NCBI GenBank assembly: GCA_030613225.1
Contig: JAUWMJ010000183.1
Location: 1 to 6,616 of the forward strand
Length of the DNA: 6,616 nt
DNA from: Desulfobacterales bacterium
GTDB lineage: Bacteria; Desulfobacterota; Desulfobacteria; Desulfobacterales; JAUWMJ01
Direction: 5' to 3'
Within the stretch, counting starts at the first letter, position 1. Each line of letters begins with the position of its first letter. Shown here piece after piece: positions 1 through 6,258 of this stretch. Made by a program: the position numbers and the translations under genes. Under the pieces are notes generated by a model. That model did not search any database and had not been told where the DNA came from. It worked only from the letters and a program-made list of their open reading frames with translations.

Positions 1-764
1 AAACTGACGCAAAAGTTATTCTGTTTTGCGGCGTGCATTTTATGGCTGAAACAGCCTCGATTTTGTCACCGGACAAGACAGTACTTCTTCCCGTAAAAGA
101 CGCCGGATGCCCCATGGCCGATATGGTAACACCCGGGCAACTTAAAGCAAAGCTGGACAAACTGCCCCCAATGCCGGTTGTTACCTATGTAAATTCAAGC
201 GCATCTGTAAAGGCAATCTCCACCATTTGCTGCACATCTGCAAACTCAATTGACGTTGTAAACAGCCTGGATGAAAAAGAGGTTATGATGGTTCCGGATC
301 GTAACCTGGCAATGTATACCGCTTCCAACACAAAAAAGAAAATACACCTTTGGGAGGGATACTGCCCTGTTCATGAGATGCTGACCGCCAAAGCCTGTAT
401 AAAGGTAAAAGATAAGTATCCGGATGCCGTGTTTATGGCACATCCGGAATGCAGGCCGGAAGTCCTTGAACTGGCGGATGTTGCCGCAAGTACTGCGGGA
501 ATGATACGTTACGCCGGTGAATCCGAAAAGAAATCATTTATTGTCGGGACCGAGATGGGTCTGCTTTATGCCTTGCAAACGGCAAACCCGGGCAAGAAAT
601 TCTATCCCGCCTCAGCCGGTATGGAATGCATAGATATGAAGAGGATTACAATTGAGGATGTTGCAAGAAGTCTAGAATTTATGGAAGGAGAAGTAAAGGT
701 GCCTGAAAATATCCGGCAACCGGCGTTAAAGGCAGTGCAGCGAATGATTGATCTTTCCCAATGA
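1..764 (+). CDS. nadA: Quinolinate synthase NadA, 5'-truncated by window edge
   Basis: NadA condenses iminoaspartate (made by NadB or an aspartate dehydrogenase) with dihydroxyacetone phosphate to give quinolinate, the first ring compound of de novo NAD synthesis; it is a cytosolic, oxygen-sensitive [4Fe-4S] enzyme. The frame is already open at base 3 (reading TDAKVILFCGVHFMAETA), so the true start lies upstream and about 50-60 N-terminal residues are missing relative to the usual ~300-residue form. The GTG at 33 is an internal valine. The three cysteines expected to bind the cluster are visible at 108-110 (DAGCPMAD), 363-365 (EGYCPVHE) and 627-629 (GMECIDMK). The repeated HP/VHFMAE-type elements and the C-terminal ECIDMKRIT block are typical of the family. 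The TGA is at 762-764. It converges on yebC, and no clear T-run terminator follows. Family identity is very secure. Confidence 0.96.
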   Translation, partial: TDAKVILFCGVHFMAETASILSPDKTVLLPVKDAGCPMADMVTPGQLKAKLDKLPPMPVVTYVNSSASVKAISTICCTSANSIDVVNSLDEKEVMMVPDRNLAMYTASNTKKKIHLWEGYCPVHEMLTAKACIKVKDKYPDAVFMAHPECRPEVLELADVAASTAGMIRYAGESEKKSFIVGTEMGLLYALQTANPGKKFYPASAGMECIDMKRITIEDVARSLEFMEGEVKVPENIRQPALKAVQRMIDLSQ

Positions 765-787
765 AAACACAACAAAGGCACACAGGC

Positions 788-941
788 TATGAGGTTGGGA
801 AGCTTATAAGCTTTCAGGCTTCATTATATGTTTTTCAAAGAAACTTTTGCAAAATGTTCAATTTCGAAGTCTTCGCTTATCTGTTCAAGGTCAGGGAAGA
901 CGATCCGCCTCAGATTAAAATTTGAGCCTCCCAACCTCCTA
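788..941. repeat. Imperfect inverted repeat filling the nadA/yebC convergent gap
   Basis: The 191-nt gap between nadA and yebC has no gene I can name. Arms at 788-806 and 923-941 are inverted copies matching at 16 of 19 positions, with a perfect 10-bp core GAGGTTGGGA (791-800) / TCCCAACCTC (929-938). A 14-nt perfect palindrome AAGCTTATAAGCTT sits at 800-813. Between the arms a minus-strand frame of 42 codons (827-952) is open, in phase with yebC and directly behind its TAG-TAA stops. It has no credible start or ribosome site, so it is best read as a relic. The whole resembles a small mobile-element scar or a repeat unit rather than a terminator, since no T-run follows either arm. Confidence 0.55.
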
Positions 942-955
942 CCTTCCCAGCTTTA

Positions 956-1699
956 CTACATGTTATTCACTATCTCTTCCGGTATATCCGCATTAGTATA
1001 AACTTTCTGCACATCTTCACAATCATCTAAGGCTTCCATAAGTTTGACCATCTGCAGGGCTTGTTTCCCCTCAAGGTTTGTGGTTGACTGGGGAAGCATT
1101 GTAATTTCAGCATCGATATATGAAATAGCGGCCTTGTCTATAGCATCTTTTACTGATTCAAAATCGTCCGGTTCGGTGATGATTTCAAAAGCGCCGTTAT
1201 CCTCTCGAACGTCTTCCGCACCAGCTTCAATAGCTATTTCCATCAGGGTGTCTTCATCAACGGCACTTTTTTCTACTGCAATATATCCTTTTTTGTCGAA
1301 CATCCAGGCAACACATCCGTTTTCACCAAGATTTCCGCCATGTTTATTGAAAATATGGCGAATGTCAGCAACAGCTCTGTTTTTATTATCTGTAAGAGAT
1401 TCTAAAAAAACGGCAGCACCTCCAGGTCCGTAGCCTTCATAAGTGCTTTCTTCGTAATTAACTCCTTCAAGTTCGCCGGTTCCTTTTTTTATAGCCCTTT
1501 CCATATTATCCTTGGGCATGTTTTCACTTTTGGCCGTTAATATCACCGTCCTTAGTCTTGGATTTGAATCAGGATCTCCACCACCCATGCGTGCGGCAAC
1601 CGTAATTTCTTTAATAAGTTTTGAGAAAATTTTTCCCCTTTTGGCGTCTGTTGCCCCTTTTTTATGTTTAATGCTTGACCATTTACTGTGACCTGACAT
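956..1699 (-). CDS. yebC: YebC/TACO1-family translation factor
   Basis: This is a 247-residue cytosolic protein of the YebC family, essentially the usual length (E. coli about 246). Once annotated as a transcriptional regulator, the family is now linked to the ribosome and to relief of stalling at proline-rich stretches, as for mitochondrial TACO1. The diagnostic start [16 protein letters not shown], the [20 protein letters not shown] segment (about 46-65), YEGYGPGG (87-94) and the [20 protein letters not shown] block (115-134) are all intact. The ATG at 1699 is supported by a strong AGGAGG five bases upstream. It follows rlmE by 13 nt and is probably co-transcribed with radA-rlmE. The family is often found next to ruvC; here it is not. 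Two stops in tandem (TAG-TAA) end it. Confidence 0.96.
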   Translation of the reverse strand: MSGHSKWSSIKHKKGATDAKRGKIFSKLIKEITVAARMGGGDPDSNPRLRTVILTAKSENMPKDNMERAIKKGTGELEGVNYEESTYEGYGPGGAAVFLESLTDNKNRAVADIRHIFNKHGGNLGENGCVAWMFDKKGYIAVEKSAVDEDTLMEIAIEAGAEDVREDNGAFEIITEPDDFESVKDAIDKAAISYIDAEITMLPQSTTNLEGKQALQMVKLMEALDDCEDVQKVYTNADIPEEIVNNM

Positions 1700-1704
1700 A
1701 TTTC

Positions 1705-1710
1705 CCTCCT
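1705..1710 (-). promoter_or_regulatory. Strong ribosome binding site of yebC
   Basis: The minus strand reads AGGAGG here, five bases before the yebC ATG and immediately after the rlmE stop codon (1713-1715). It fixes the yebC start. The tight packing suggests translation of yebC follows on the rlmE message; rlmE and radA themselves have no comparably good site. Confidence 0.85.
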
Positions 1711-1712
1711 GA

Positions 1713-2321
1713 TTATAAAGCTGTCTTTTTTCCTTTAGCGATAATATAAATCTCTTTACTTGCTTTGCGACTGCTTTTTGGCTTGAAGATATTGCATGTA
1801 GTAAAATAACTTTTTACAGAATCTGAAAATTGCTTAAAATCTTCTCCCTGAAATATTTTGCAGGCAAAAGACCCACCAGGCAGCAGTACATTTTGAGCAA
1901 TTTCAAGGGCTGCCTGGCAAAGATTAAACGATCTTGCTGAATCAACGTTTTTAACGCCGGTGGTCGAAGGCGCCATATCACTGATAACAACATTAAATTT
2001 ATTTCCTATAGATTCGGAAAATGAATCATAAGAGAAGATATCGCCTGTATAGATTGTGACATGGGGCGGAATAATTATTGTTACAGGCTTAAGATCTATG
2101 CCGACAACATGCCCTTTATTTCCTGTCAGTTTTGCAGCATAAAGGAGCCAGGAGCCGGGAGAGCAGCCCAGATCAAGAATTCTATCGCCTTTTTTGATCA
2201 GGTTATACTTTTGTTGCATTTCCTGGAGTTTGTAAACAGACCTGGCCGGAAAGCGTTCTTTTTTTGCTTTTCGCGAATAGTGATCGTTCCACTTGCTGTG
2301 TTTTTTTGCTGATCGATTCAT
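1713..2321 (-). CDS. rlmE: 23S rRNA (uridine-2552-2'-O)-methyltransferase RlmE/FtsJ
   Basis: RlmE (RrmJ/FtsJ) transfers a methyl group from S-adenosylmethionine to the 2'-OH of U2552 in the A-loop of 23S rRNA, a late step in 50S subunit assembly. The 202-residue product is a complete single-domain Rossmann methyltransferase. The SAM-binding motif DLGCSPGSW is at 50-58, with GIDLKP following at 74-79. The catalytic K-D-K-E tetrad is present: K31 (SVYKLQE), D115 (VVISDMAP), K155 (FACKIFQG) and E190 (ASKEIYI). The basic N-terminus ([17 protein letters not shown]) fits rRNA binding. The ATG at 2321 has no good Shine-Dalgarno, and an in-frame TAA lies just upstream, so no longer start is possible without a non-standard codon. 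It lies 54 nt after radA and 13 nt before yebC on the same strand. Confidence 0.95.
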   Translation of the reverse strand: MNRSAKKHSKWNDHYSRKAKKERFPARSVYKLQEMQQKYNLIKKGDRILDLGCSPGSWLLYAAKLTGNKGHVVGIDLKPVTIIIPPHVTIYTGDIFSYDSFSESIGNKFNVVISDMAPSTTGVKNVDSARSFNLCQAALEIAQNVLLPGGSFACKIFQGEDFKQFSDSVKSYFTTCNIFKPKSSRKASKEIYIIAKGKKTAL

Positions 2322-2375
2322 ATACTTAAGTGTTTTTCATGTCAAGCGGCGAGACCTAAGTTCACAAGTAAGGTA

Positions 2376-3743
2376 CTAAAAGAGTGTCTCAATTGCATCT
2401 GACACTGTCTTTATTCCGGTAATATCGATGTCTTTTATGCTCGACATGCGTTTTACGTTGCTTTCCGGGACAAGACATCTTGTAAAGCCCATCTTTTTCG
2501 CTTCACCTATCCTTATTTCTACCTGGCCTATTGCCCTGACTTCACCTGTAAGCCCGACTTCGCCCAGGACTATTGTGGCTTCCGGAATAGGTTTATCTAA
2601 AAAACTTGATGCTACAGCAGAAACAATTCCAAGGTCAACGGCAGGTTCATCGATTTTTACACCACCGGCGACGTTCATAAAGATATCATGACTCATAAGA
2701 TGCATACCTAATTTTTTTTCCATAACTGCAGTAAGGAGCGCAACCCTATTTTGATCTAGACCCAGTATGGTTCTGCGTGGTGTTCCAAAGCTGGTGCTGC
2801 TGGCAAGGGCCTGGATTTCAACAAGTATAGGCCGCGAACCTTCCATGCTGGCAGTGACTACCGATCCCGCTGCATTTTCCGGTCGCTCTGAGAGAAACAA
2901 AGCCGAAGGGTTGGCGACTTCATCCAGACCCCGTTCTTTCATCTCAAACACACCGATTTCATTGGTAGAGCCGAACCTGTTCTTTACCGCCCTGAGAATC
3001 CTGAAAACATGGTTTCGGTCGCCTTCAAAATATAAAACAGTATCGACCATATGTTCCAGAAGTTTCGGCCCGGCTATGGCTCCGTCTTTTGTGACGTGAC
3101 CGACAAGAAAAGTTGGAATTCCGGACCTTTTTGCCATAAGCATGAGCTGAACCGTCGATTCCCTGACCTGGCTTACACTTCCGGGAGCAGATGTCAGATC
3201 CGTACTGTACATGGTCTGAATTGAATCTATTACAAGGACATGCGGGCGAGTGGTTTCAACCATTGCAAGGATCGAATCGAGATCGACTTCTGATACAACC
3301 AGTATATCCGGGGATAGAGTTGAAAGCCTTTTGCTTCTAAGGCGTATCTGTCTTATCGATTCTTCGCCTGAAACATAAAGCACCTTGTGGCCGGTTTTTG
3401 CAATGCCATAAAGTGCTTGTAGCATAAGGGTGGATTTGCCTATGCCGGGATCGCCGCCGATAAGGACAAGAGTTCCAGCAACAAGCCCGCCACCCAGTGC
3501 ACGGTCGAATTCTTTAATTCCGGTAAGCAGCCTTTTTTCATCTTTAAGATCAATGGAGTCGATGGGTACAGGTTCTGAAGAAGATGCGATTAAACTGTGC
3601 TTTAAGCCTTTAATCTGTTTAATGGCCTGCCTTTCTTCCACCAGAGTGTCCCACGCACCGCAGTCAGGGCATTTCCCCATCCATTTGGGTGCCTGATAGC
3701 CACATGTCTGGCAGCAAAATATTGTTTTTGCAGTTTTTTTCAT
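2376..3743 (-). CDS. radA: DNA repair ATPase RadA (Sms)
   Basis: RadA/Sms is a RecA-like hexameric ATPase that drives branch migration of recombination intermediates in DNA repair and strand exchange. The 455-residue product has the standard order: an N-terminal zinc ribbon with C11, C14, C25 and C28 (QTCGYQAPKWMGKCPDCGAW), Walker A GGDPGIGKST (96-105), Walker B VLVIDSIQT (169-177), the RadA-specific KNRFG motif (254-258), and a C-terminal Lon-protease-like domain from about 290 that is expected to be non-proteolytic. Length is normal for the family. The ATG at 3743 is preceded by a perfect TATAAT box about 27 nt upstream but by no clear Shine-Dalgarno. It is the first gene of the apparent radA-rlmE-yebC operon and is divergent from the PHP gene. 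Confidence 0.97.
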   Translation of the reverse strand: MKKTAKTIFCCQTCGYQAPKWMGKCPDCGAWDTLVEERQAIKQIKGLKHSLIASSSEPVPIDSIDLKDEKRLLTGIKEFDRALGGGLVAGTLVLIGGDPGIGKSTLMLQALYGIAKTGHKVLYVSGEESIRQIRLRSKRLSTLSPDILVVSEVDLDSILAMVETTRPHVLVIDSIQTMYSTDLTSAPGSVSQVRESTVQLMLMAKRSGIPTFLVGHVTKDGAIAGPKLLEHMVDTVLYFEGDRNHVFRILRAVKNRFGSTNEIGVFEMKERGLDEVANPSALFLSERPENAAGSVVTASMEGSRPILVEIQALASSTSFGTPRRTILGLDQNRVALLTAVMEKKLGMHLMSHDIFMNVAGGVKIDEPAVDLGIVSAVASSFLDKPIPEATIVLGEVGLTGEVRAIGQVEIRIGEAKKMGFTRCLVPESNVKRMSSIKDIDITGIKTVSDAIETLF

Positions 3744-3769
3744 GATTTTAAATTGGTTGAAAGTATGTT

Positions 3770-3800
3770 ATTATACCTAAATTGAGGGAAAAACGCTCAA
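3770..3800 (-). promoter_or_regulatory. radA: Putative promoter of radA
   Basis: On the minus strand a perfect -10 TATAAT occupies 3775-3770, with TTGAGC at 3800-3795 as candidate -35. The spacer of 19 nt is longer than the ideal 17. Transcription would start near 3763, giving a leader of about 20 nt. The -35 lies in one arm of a small ATTGAG/CTCAAT hairpin (3781-3801). Confidence 0.5.
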
Positions 3801-3833
3801 TTATCCGTCGTAATATACGGAATGCTTCATTAA

Positions 3834-3862
3834 TTGATAGCATGTAAACGCAATCCTATCAA
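3834..3862 (+). promoter_or_regulatory. Putative promoter of the PHP phosphatase gene, within an inverted repeat
   Basis: TTGATA (3834-3839) and TATCAA (3857-3862) are 17 nt apart and fit -35 and -10 boxes (5/6 and 4/6 to consensus), giving a start near 3869 and a leader of about 27 nt. The two boxes also form the ends of an inverted repeat TTGATAG-N15-CTATCAA, so the same bases could be an operator. No regulator gene is present in the window to test this. Confidence 0.45.
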
Positions 3863-3895
3863 GGCTAAGAATTCAACCTTTGAGACTTTAAAATA

Positions 3896-4714
3896 ATGAT
3901 CGATTATCATATCCATACACAGCTTTGCAACCATGCCAGGGGAGTGATGAGTGCATATGTTAAGCGTGCGATTGAGAAAGGTTTAAAAGAAATATGCTTT
4001 TTGGATCACCTGACGATTTCTGAGCCAGGAAACAGGCTTTCAATGACGCCGGGCGAGGTCCCCTTCTATTTTCAGGCAGTACAAAATCTGAAAAATAATT
4101 TTAGTGGAGTTATAAGTATAAAGGCCGGCCTGGAGGTCGATTTTAGCCCGGAAAATACGGATCTCGTTCAGGACATCATAGAAACTTTTTCGTTTGATGT
4201 TATAGGCAGTTCCCTTCATTTTCCGGGGAATATCGACATTGTGACCAGCAGTTCTGACTGGAAGCAAGGAAGGTTCGATACAGATTATGTGTACGAGCTT
4301 TATTTTTCCAAGCTTAAAATGATGCTCGAATATGACTATTTCGATGTGATATGCCATCTTGATCTACCGAAAAAATTTGGGCGGAAGCCGTCAAGAGCTT
4401 TTGATAAAGAATTTGACGAAATCATAACCATTATTAAAGATAAGGATCTTACCGTGGAGCTTAATACCAGCGGGTATTCCCACCCCGTGTCTGAAGCATA
4501 CCCGGCTCCCGGCATTATAAAAAAATGCCATAAAGCAGGAGTGAGCATGACACTCGGTTCAGATGCACATCATCCTGATGACGTCGGTCGGCACTTTGAC
4601 AGAGCGTTTCCTTTGCTCCGATCAGCAGGATACACACACCTGGCCTCATTTACAGGGCGGCGGCGCATAGATATTCTTATAGAAAAAATGAGCCGAAAAA
4701 CCAAAATTAATTAA
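3896..4714 (+). CDS. PHP-family histidinol-phosphatase-like phosphoesterase
   Basis: This 272-residue protein belongs to the PHP metallo-phosphoesterases, closest in style to HisJ/HisK-type histidinol-phosphate phosphatases, which remove phosphate from L-histidinol phosphate in the penultimate stage of histidine synthesis. The expected metal-site residues are all visible: H5 and H7 (YHIHT), H13 (CNHARG), D37-H38 (FLDHLT), E80 (KAGLEVDF), H108 (SSLHFP), H154 (CHLD) and D223/H225 (GSDAHHP). The VELNTSGY segment at 187-194 is characteristic of the histidinol phosphatase branch. Length matches that branch. The ATG at 3896 begins exactly at the conserved MxDYHIHT; its ribosome site is poor. It is not in a his operon here, so activity on another phosphate ester remains possible. 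The family is certain, the substrate probable. Confidence 0.88.
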   Translation: MIDYHIHTQLCNHARGVMSAYVKRAIEKGLKEICFLDHLTISEPGNRLSMTPGEVPFYFQAVQNLKNNFSGVISIKAGLEVDFSPENTDLVQDIIETFSFDVIGSSLHFPGNIDIVTSSSDWKQGRFDTDYVYELYFSKLKMMLEYDYFDVICHLDLPKKFGRKPSRAFDKEFDEIITIIKDKDLTVELNTSGYSHPVSEAYPAPGIIKKCHKAGVSMTLGSDAHHPDDVGRHFDRAFPLLRSAGYTHLASFTGRRRIDILIEKMSRKTKIN

Positions 4715-4727
4715 ATGGTAAAAATTT

Positions 4728-4795
4728 AGCCACTAAGACACAAAGACTCGAAGGAAGGTTATGAATTATCTGATAATTTTAGTGTCTTAGTGGCT
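4728..4795. repeat. Perfect 14-bp inverted repeat with internal palindrome
   Basis: AGCCACTAAGACAC (4728-4741) and its exact reverse complement GTGTCTTAGTGGCT (4782-4795) flank a 40-nt centre. The centre itself contains AATTATC-T-GATAATT (4764-4778), a nested 7-bp hairpin. The element fills most of the 112-nt gap between the PHP gene and the transglycosylase gene. The left arm runs into AAAGACTCGAAGG, resembling the GCCAC(T/A)AAGACACAAAGAC-type intergenic repeats that I recall from many environmental proteobacteria. It may act as a terminator-like hairpin, but no T-run follows; a small palindromic repeat element is the better reading. Confidence 0.75.
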
Positions 4796-4826
4796 GAACT
4801 TTTACAAAAAAAAGGATATAATACAC

Positions 4827-5711
4827 ATGCCGCGAACAGGAAGAGACCGAACCCACATTTTAATCTTATCTTTTTTAATATTAATCATAATGATCCATTC
4901 ACCGGCTCAATCCTTTGGAACGGAGGGAAATAGCAATTATTTTGATTCCCTTCAGGAAAAATTGGTAAACGACGGATTTGATAAAAAAATAATTAAAATA
5001 ATTTACGGCAACTCAAAAGTTACTTTTGAAACAAAAGGAGTTTCACTGTTTTTTGTACACAGCGAAGCAAGGCTTGATTATGACCAGTATACGGTCAGAC
5101 GCCAGATTAAGAAAGCCAGGGTATACATGAAAAAGCACAATGCTGAGCTTTCACAGGCGGAGAAAATATATGGAGTTGATAAAGAGGTAATCACAGCCAT
5201 AATTCTGATAGAAACCCAGTGTGGCACCCTGCTCGGAAGCAAGTATGTTTTAAATACACTTTCAACCCTGGCTTCTCTTTTTGATTTGCAGGTCCGTGAA
5301 AAACTGTGGAAAGAAATATCAGACACACCTGAACTTACGCGGGAAAAGTTTGAAAGAAAAGCGGATAAAAAATCAAAATGGGCTTACAGGGAACTAAAGG
5401 CCTTTCTTGACCATACAATTATTGAAGGAGTAGATCCTGTGGAAATAAAGGGTTCATATGCAGGGGCCATGGGTATTTCTCAATTTATGCCAAGCAATAT
5501 ACCAGAACTTGCAAAAGACGGTAACAACGATGGCAGTATAGACCTTTTTAACCATGCGGATGCTATAGCAAGTATTGCTTTTTATTTAAAGCGTCATGGG
5601 TGGAAACCGGGAATAAGCAAAAACAAGGCCCGGCAAGTCGTCCATCATTATAATCACAGCGAAAAATATGTTGAAGCGGTTTTAAAAATATCTAACCTCT
5701 TGAAAGGCTGA
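4827..5711 (+). CDS. mltB: Periplasmic lytic murein transglycosylase, MltB/Slt35 type
   Basis: MltB-type enzymes (SLT_2 family) cleave the MurNAc-GlcNAc bond of peptidoglycan, leaving 1,6-anhydro-MurNAc ends, during wall turnover. The 294-residue product starts with a signal peptide: basic MPRTGRDR, a hydrophobic core at about 11-23, and probable cleavage near SPAQSFG (25-31). There is no lipobox cysteine, so it should be soluble in the periplasm rather than a lipoprotein like E. coli MltB. The catalytic glutamate is E129 in AIILIETQCG; YAGAMGISQFMPSN (211-224) lines the sugar-binding cleft. An EF-hand-like loop DGNNDGSIDL (231-240) and HHYNHSEKYVEAVLKIS near the end complete the family pattern. 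The ATG at 4827 is the only start that keeps the signal peptide; AAGGA lies 10 nt upstream. The next gene starts 2 nt after its stop. Confidence 0.93.
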   Translation: MPRTGRDRTHILILSFLILIIMIHSPAQSFGTEGNSNYFDSLQEKLVNDGFDKKIIKIIYGNSKVTFETKGVSLFFVHSEARLDYDQYTVRRQIKKARVYMKKHNAELSQAEKIYGVDKEVITAIILIETQCGTLLGSKYVLNTLSTLASLFDLQVREKLWKEISDTPELTREKFERKADKKSKWAYRELKAFLDHTIIEGVDPVEIKGSYAGAMGISQFMPSNIPELAKDGNNDGSIDLFNHADAIASIAFYLKRHGWKPGISKNKARQVVHHYNHSEKYVEAVLKISNLLKG

Positions 5712-5713
5712 AA

Positions 5714-5923
5714 ATGACATTAAAAACTCTTACTATATTTCTCGGTCTATGCGTACCTTTTTTCTTGCTGACCATTTGGGCAATTGTTGATGTTTCACAG
5801 AAAGATTTCGGCACCGTCGGTAAAAAGGCCCTTTGGTGGCTGATCGCTTCAATTCCCTTTGTAGGATTTATCCCGTATTTTCTTTTCGGGTATAGAAAAG
5901 GAAAGAAACCAAATATTGATTGA
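5714..5923 (+). CDS. Small two-helix membrane protein, PLDc_N type
   Basis: This 69-residue protein has two predicted membrane helices, about residues 5-26 and 40-61, joined by a short polar linker (DVSQKDFGTVGKK), with a basic tail (GYRKGKKPNID). The pattern TIWAIVDV...KDF...LWWLIASIPFVGFIPYFLFGYRKG matches the PLDc_N domain, named after the N-terminal membrane segment of cardiolipin synthases but very common as a stand-alone protein of unknown function. No phospholipase catalytic motif (HKD) is present, so no enzymatic role should be assigned. Its ATG lies 2 nt after the transglycosylase stop, and its AAAGG ribosome site sits inside the end of that gene, so the two are probably translationally coupled. 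A cell-envelope role is inferred from position alone. Confidence 0.85.
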   Translation: MTLKTLTIFLGLCVPFFLLTIWAIVDVSQKDFGTVGKKALWWLIASIPFVGFIPYFLFGYRKGKKPNID

Positions 5924-5946
5924 CATTAAAGGCTTCTTTCTATATT
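5920..5946 (+). promoter_or_regulatory. Putative promoter upstream of the first tRNA-Glu-like sequence
   Basis: A perfect -35 TTGACA (5920-5925) overlaps the stop codon of the PLDc_N gene. TATATT (5941-5946, 5/6 to consensus) follows after a 15-nt spacer, shorter than ideal. The tRNA-like sequence begins 16 nt after the -10. The promoter may be a leftover of a once-functional tRNA unit. Confidence 0.45.
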
Positions 5947-5962
5947 CATTGCTCAAAATACA

Positions 5963-6037
5963 GGTCCCATCGTCTATTGGTTTAGGACGTCCCGTTTTTC
6001 AAGCGGGATAACGCAGGTTTGAATCCCGGTGGAATCA
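5963..6037 (+). pseudogene. Degenerate tRNA-Glu(UUC)-like sequence
   Basis: The 5' half is nearly identical to the intact tRNA-Glu at 6146, with one difference in the first 27 bases (GGTCCCA acceptor strand, GTC...GAC D stem). The anticodon arm CCCGT-TTTTCAA-GCGGG gives anticodon TTC at 5998-6000. Decay is visible in the 3' half. The T stem GCAGG/CCCGG has two mismatches, and the T loop reads TTTGAAT instead of TTCGAAT. The acceptor has a C4-A69 mismatch (TGGAATC), and ATTA replaces the encoded ACCA. One extra base lies between the D and anticodon stems. A weakly functional tRNA matured by the CCA-adding enzyme cannot be excluded, but a pseudogene is more likely. Confidence 0.65.
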
Positions 6038-6061
6038 TTATTAAATCAATAGGTTGTGATA

Positions 6062-6088
6062 TTGACTTAACGTTTGAAAGTATATAAG
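6062..6088 (+). promoter_or_regulatory. Putative promoter of tRNA-Glu(CUC)
   Basis: TTGACT (6062-6067) and TATAAG (6083-6088) each match consensus at 5/6, with a 15-nt spacer, the same short spacing as the promoter-like pair before copy 1. Transcription would start near 6095, about 50 nt before the mature tRNA. The leader contains a weak inverted repeat AGACCT (6092-6097) / AGGTCT (6118-6123), possibly relevant to 5' processing. Confidence 0.45.
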
Positions 6089-6145
6089 AAAAGACCTTTG
6101 CAAAACTGCACTTTTACAGGTCTGCGATAGCTGTTCCAAATCCAA

Positions 6146-6221
6146 GGTCCCATCGTCTAGTGGTTTAGGACGTCGGCCTCTCACGCCGGTAACCCGGGTT
6201 CGAATCCCGGTGGGATCACCA
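6146..6221 (+). tRNA. tRNA-Glu, anticodon CUC
   Basis: This is a complete 76-nt cloverleaf reading GAG codons. Acceptor GGTCCCA pairs with TGGGATC (one G-U at pair 2-71), with discriminator A and encoded CCA at 6219-6221. The D arm is GTC/GAC around TAGTGGTTTAG. The anticodon stem TCGGC/GCCGG encloses the loop CTCTCAC, with anticodon CTC at 6180-6182. The four-base variable region TAAC precedes a perfect T arm CCGGG-TTCGAAT-CCCGG. A strong intrinsic terminator starts 10 nt downstream, so this is the last gene of its transcript. GAA codons would still need a UUC tRNA from elsewhere if the two flanking copies are dead. Confidence 0.95.
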
Positions 6222-6230
6222 GCAATAGAC

Positions 6231-6258
6231 AGAGCCTCGAAGATGAGGCTCTTTTTTT
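6231..6258 (+). terminator. Intrinsic terminator after tRNA-Glu(CUC)
   Basis: An 8-bp perfect stem AGAGCCTC / GAGGCTCT with a six-base loop GAAGAT is followed by seven T (6252-6258). This is a textbook rho-independent terminator. Its T-run abuts the truncated tRNA-Glu copy that follows, so that copy is not expected to be transcribed from the upstream promoter. Confidence 0.9.

Noticed and set aside
800..813. AAGCTTATAAGCTT palindrome as the nadA terminator
   Set aside because: The hairpin is AU-rich with almost no loop and no T-run follows directly, so it does not look like an intrinsic terminator.
1044..1433. Plus-strand open frame of 129 codons
   Set aside because: It lies wholly antisense inside yebC, whose family motifs are unambiguous; the translation is low-complexity serine/alanine-rich as expected for a shadow frame.
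2319..2345. TTGACA on the minus strand upstream of rlmE as a separate promoter
   Set aside because: The -35 is perfect, but any -10 at 15-17 nt overlaps the rlmE ATG, so transcription would begin inside the gene.
4794..4822. TATAAT at 4817-4822 as promoter of the transglycosylase gene
   Set aside because: Its start point would fall on or after the ATG at 4827, and the 17-nt-upstream CTGAAC matches -35 consensus at only 3/6. Later starts would lose the signal peptide. A leaderless transcript is possible but unsupported.
6092..6123. AGACCT/AGGTCT inverted repeat as a terminator or riboswitch before tRNA-Glu
   Set aside because: Only six pairs around a 20-nt loop, no T-run and no known riboswitch core; it fits chance or a processing element.
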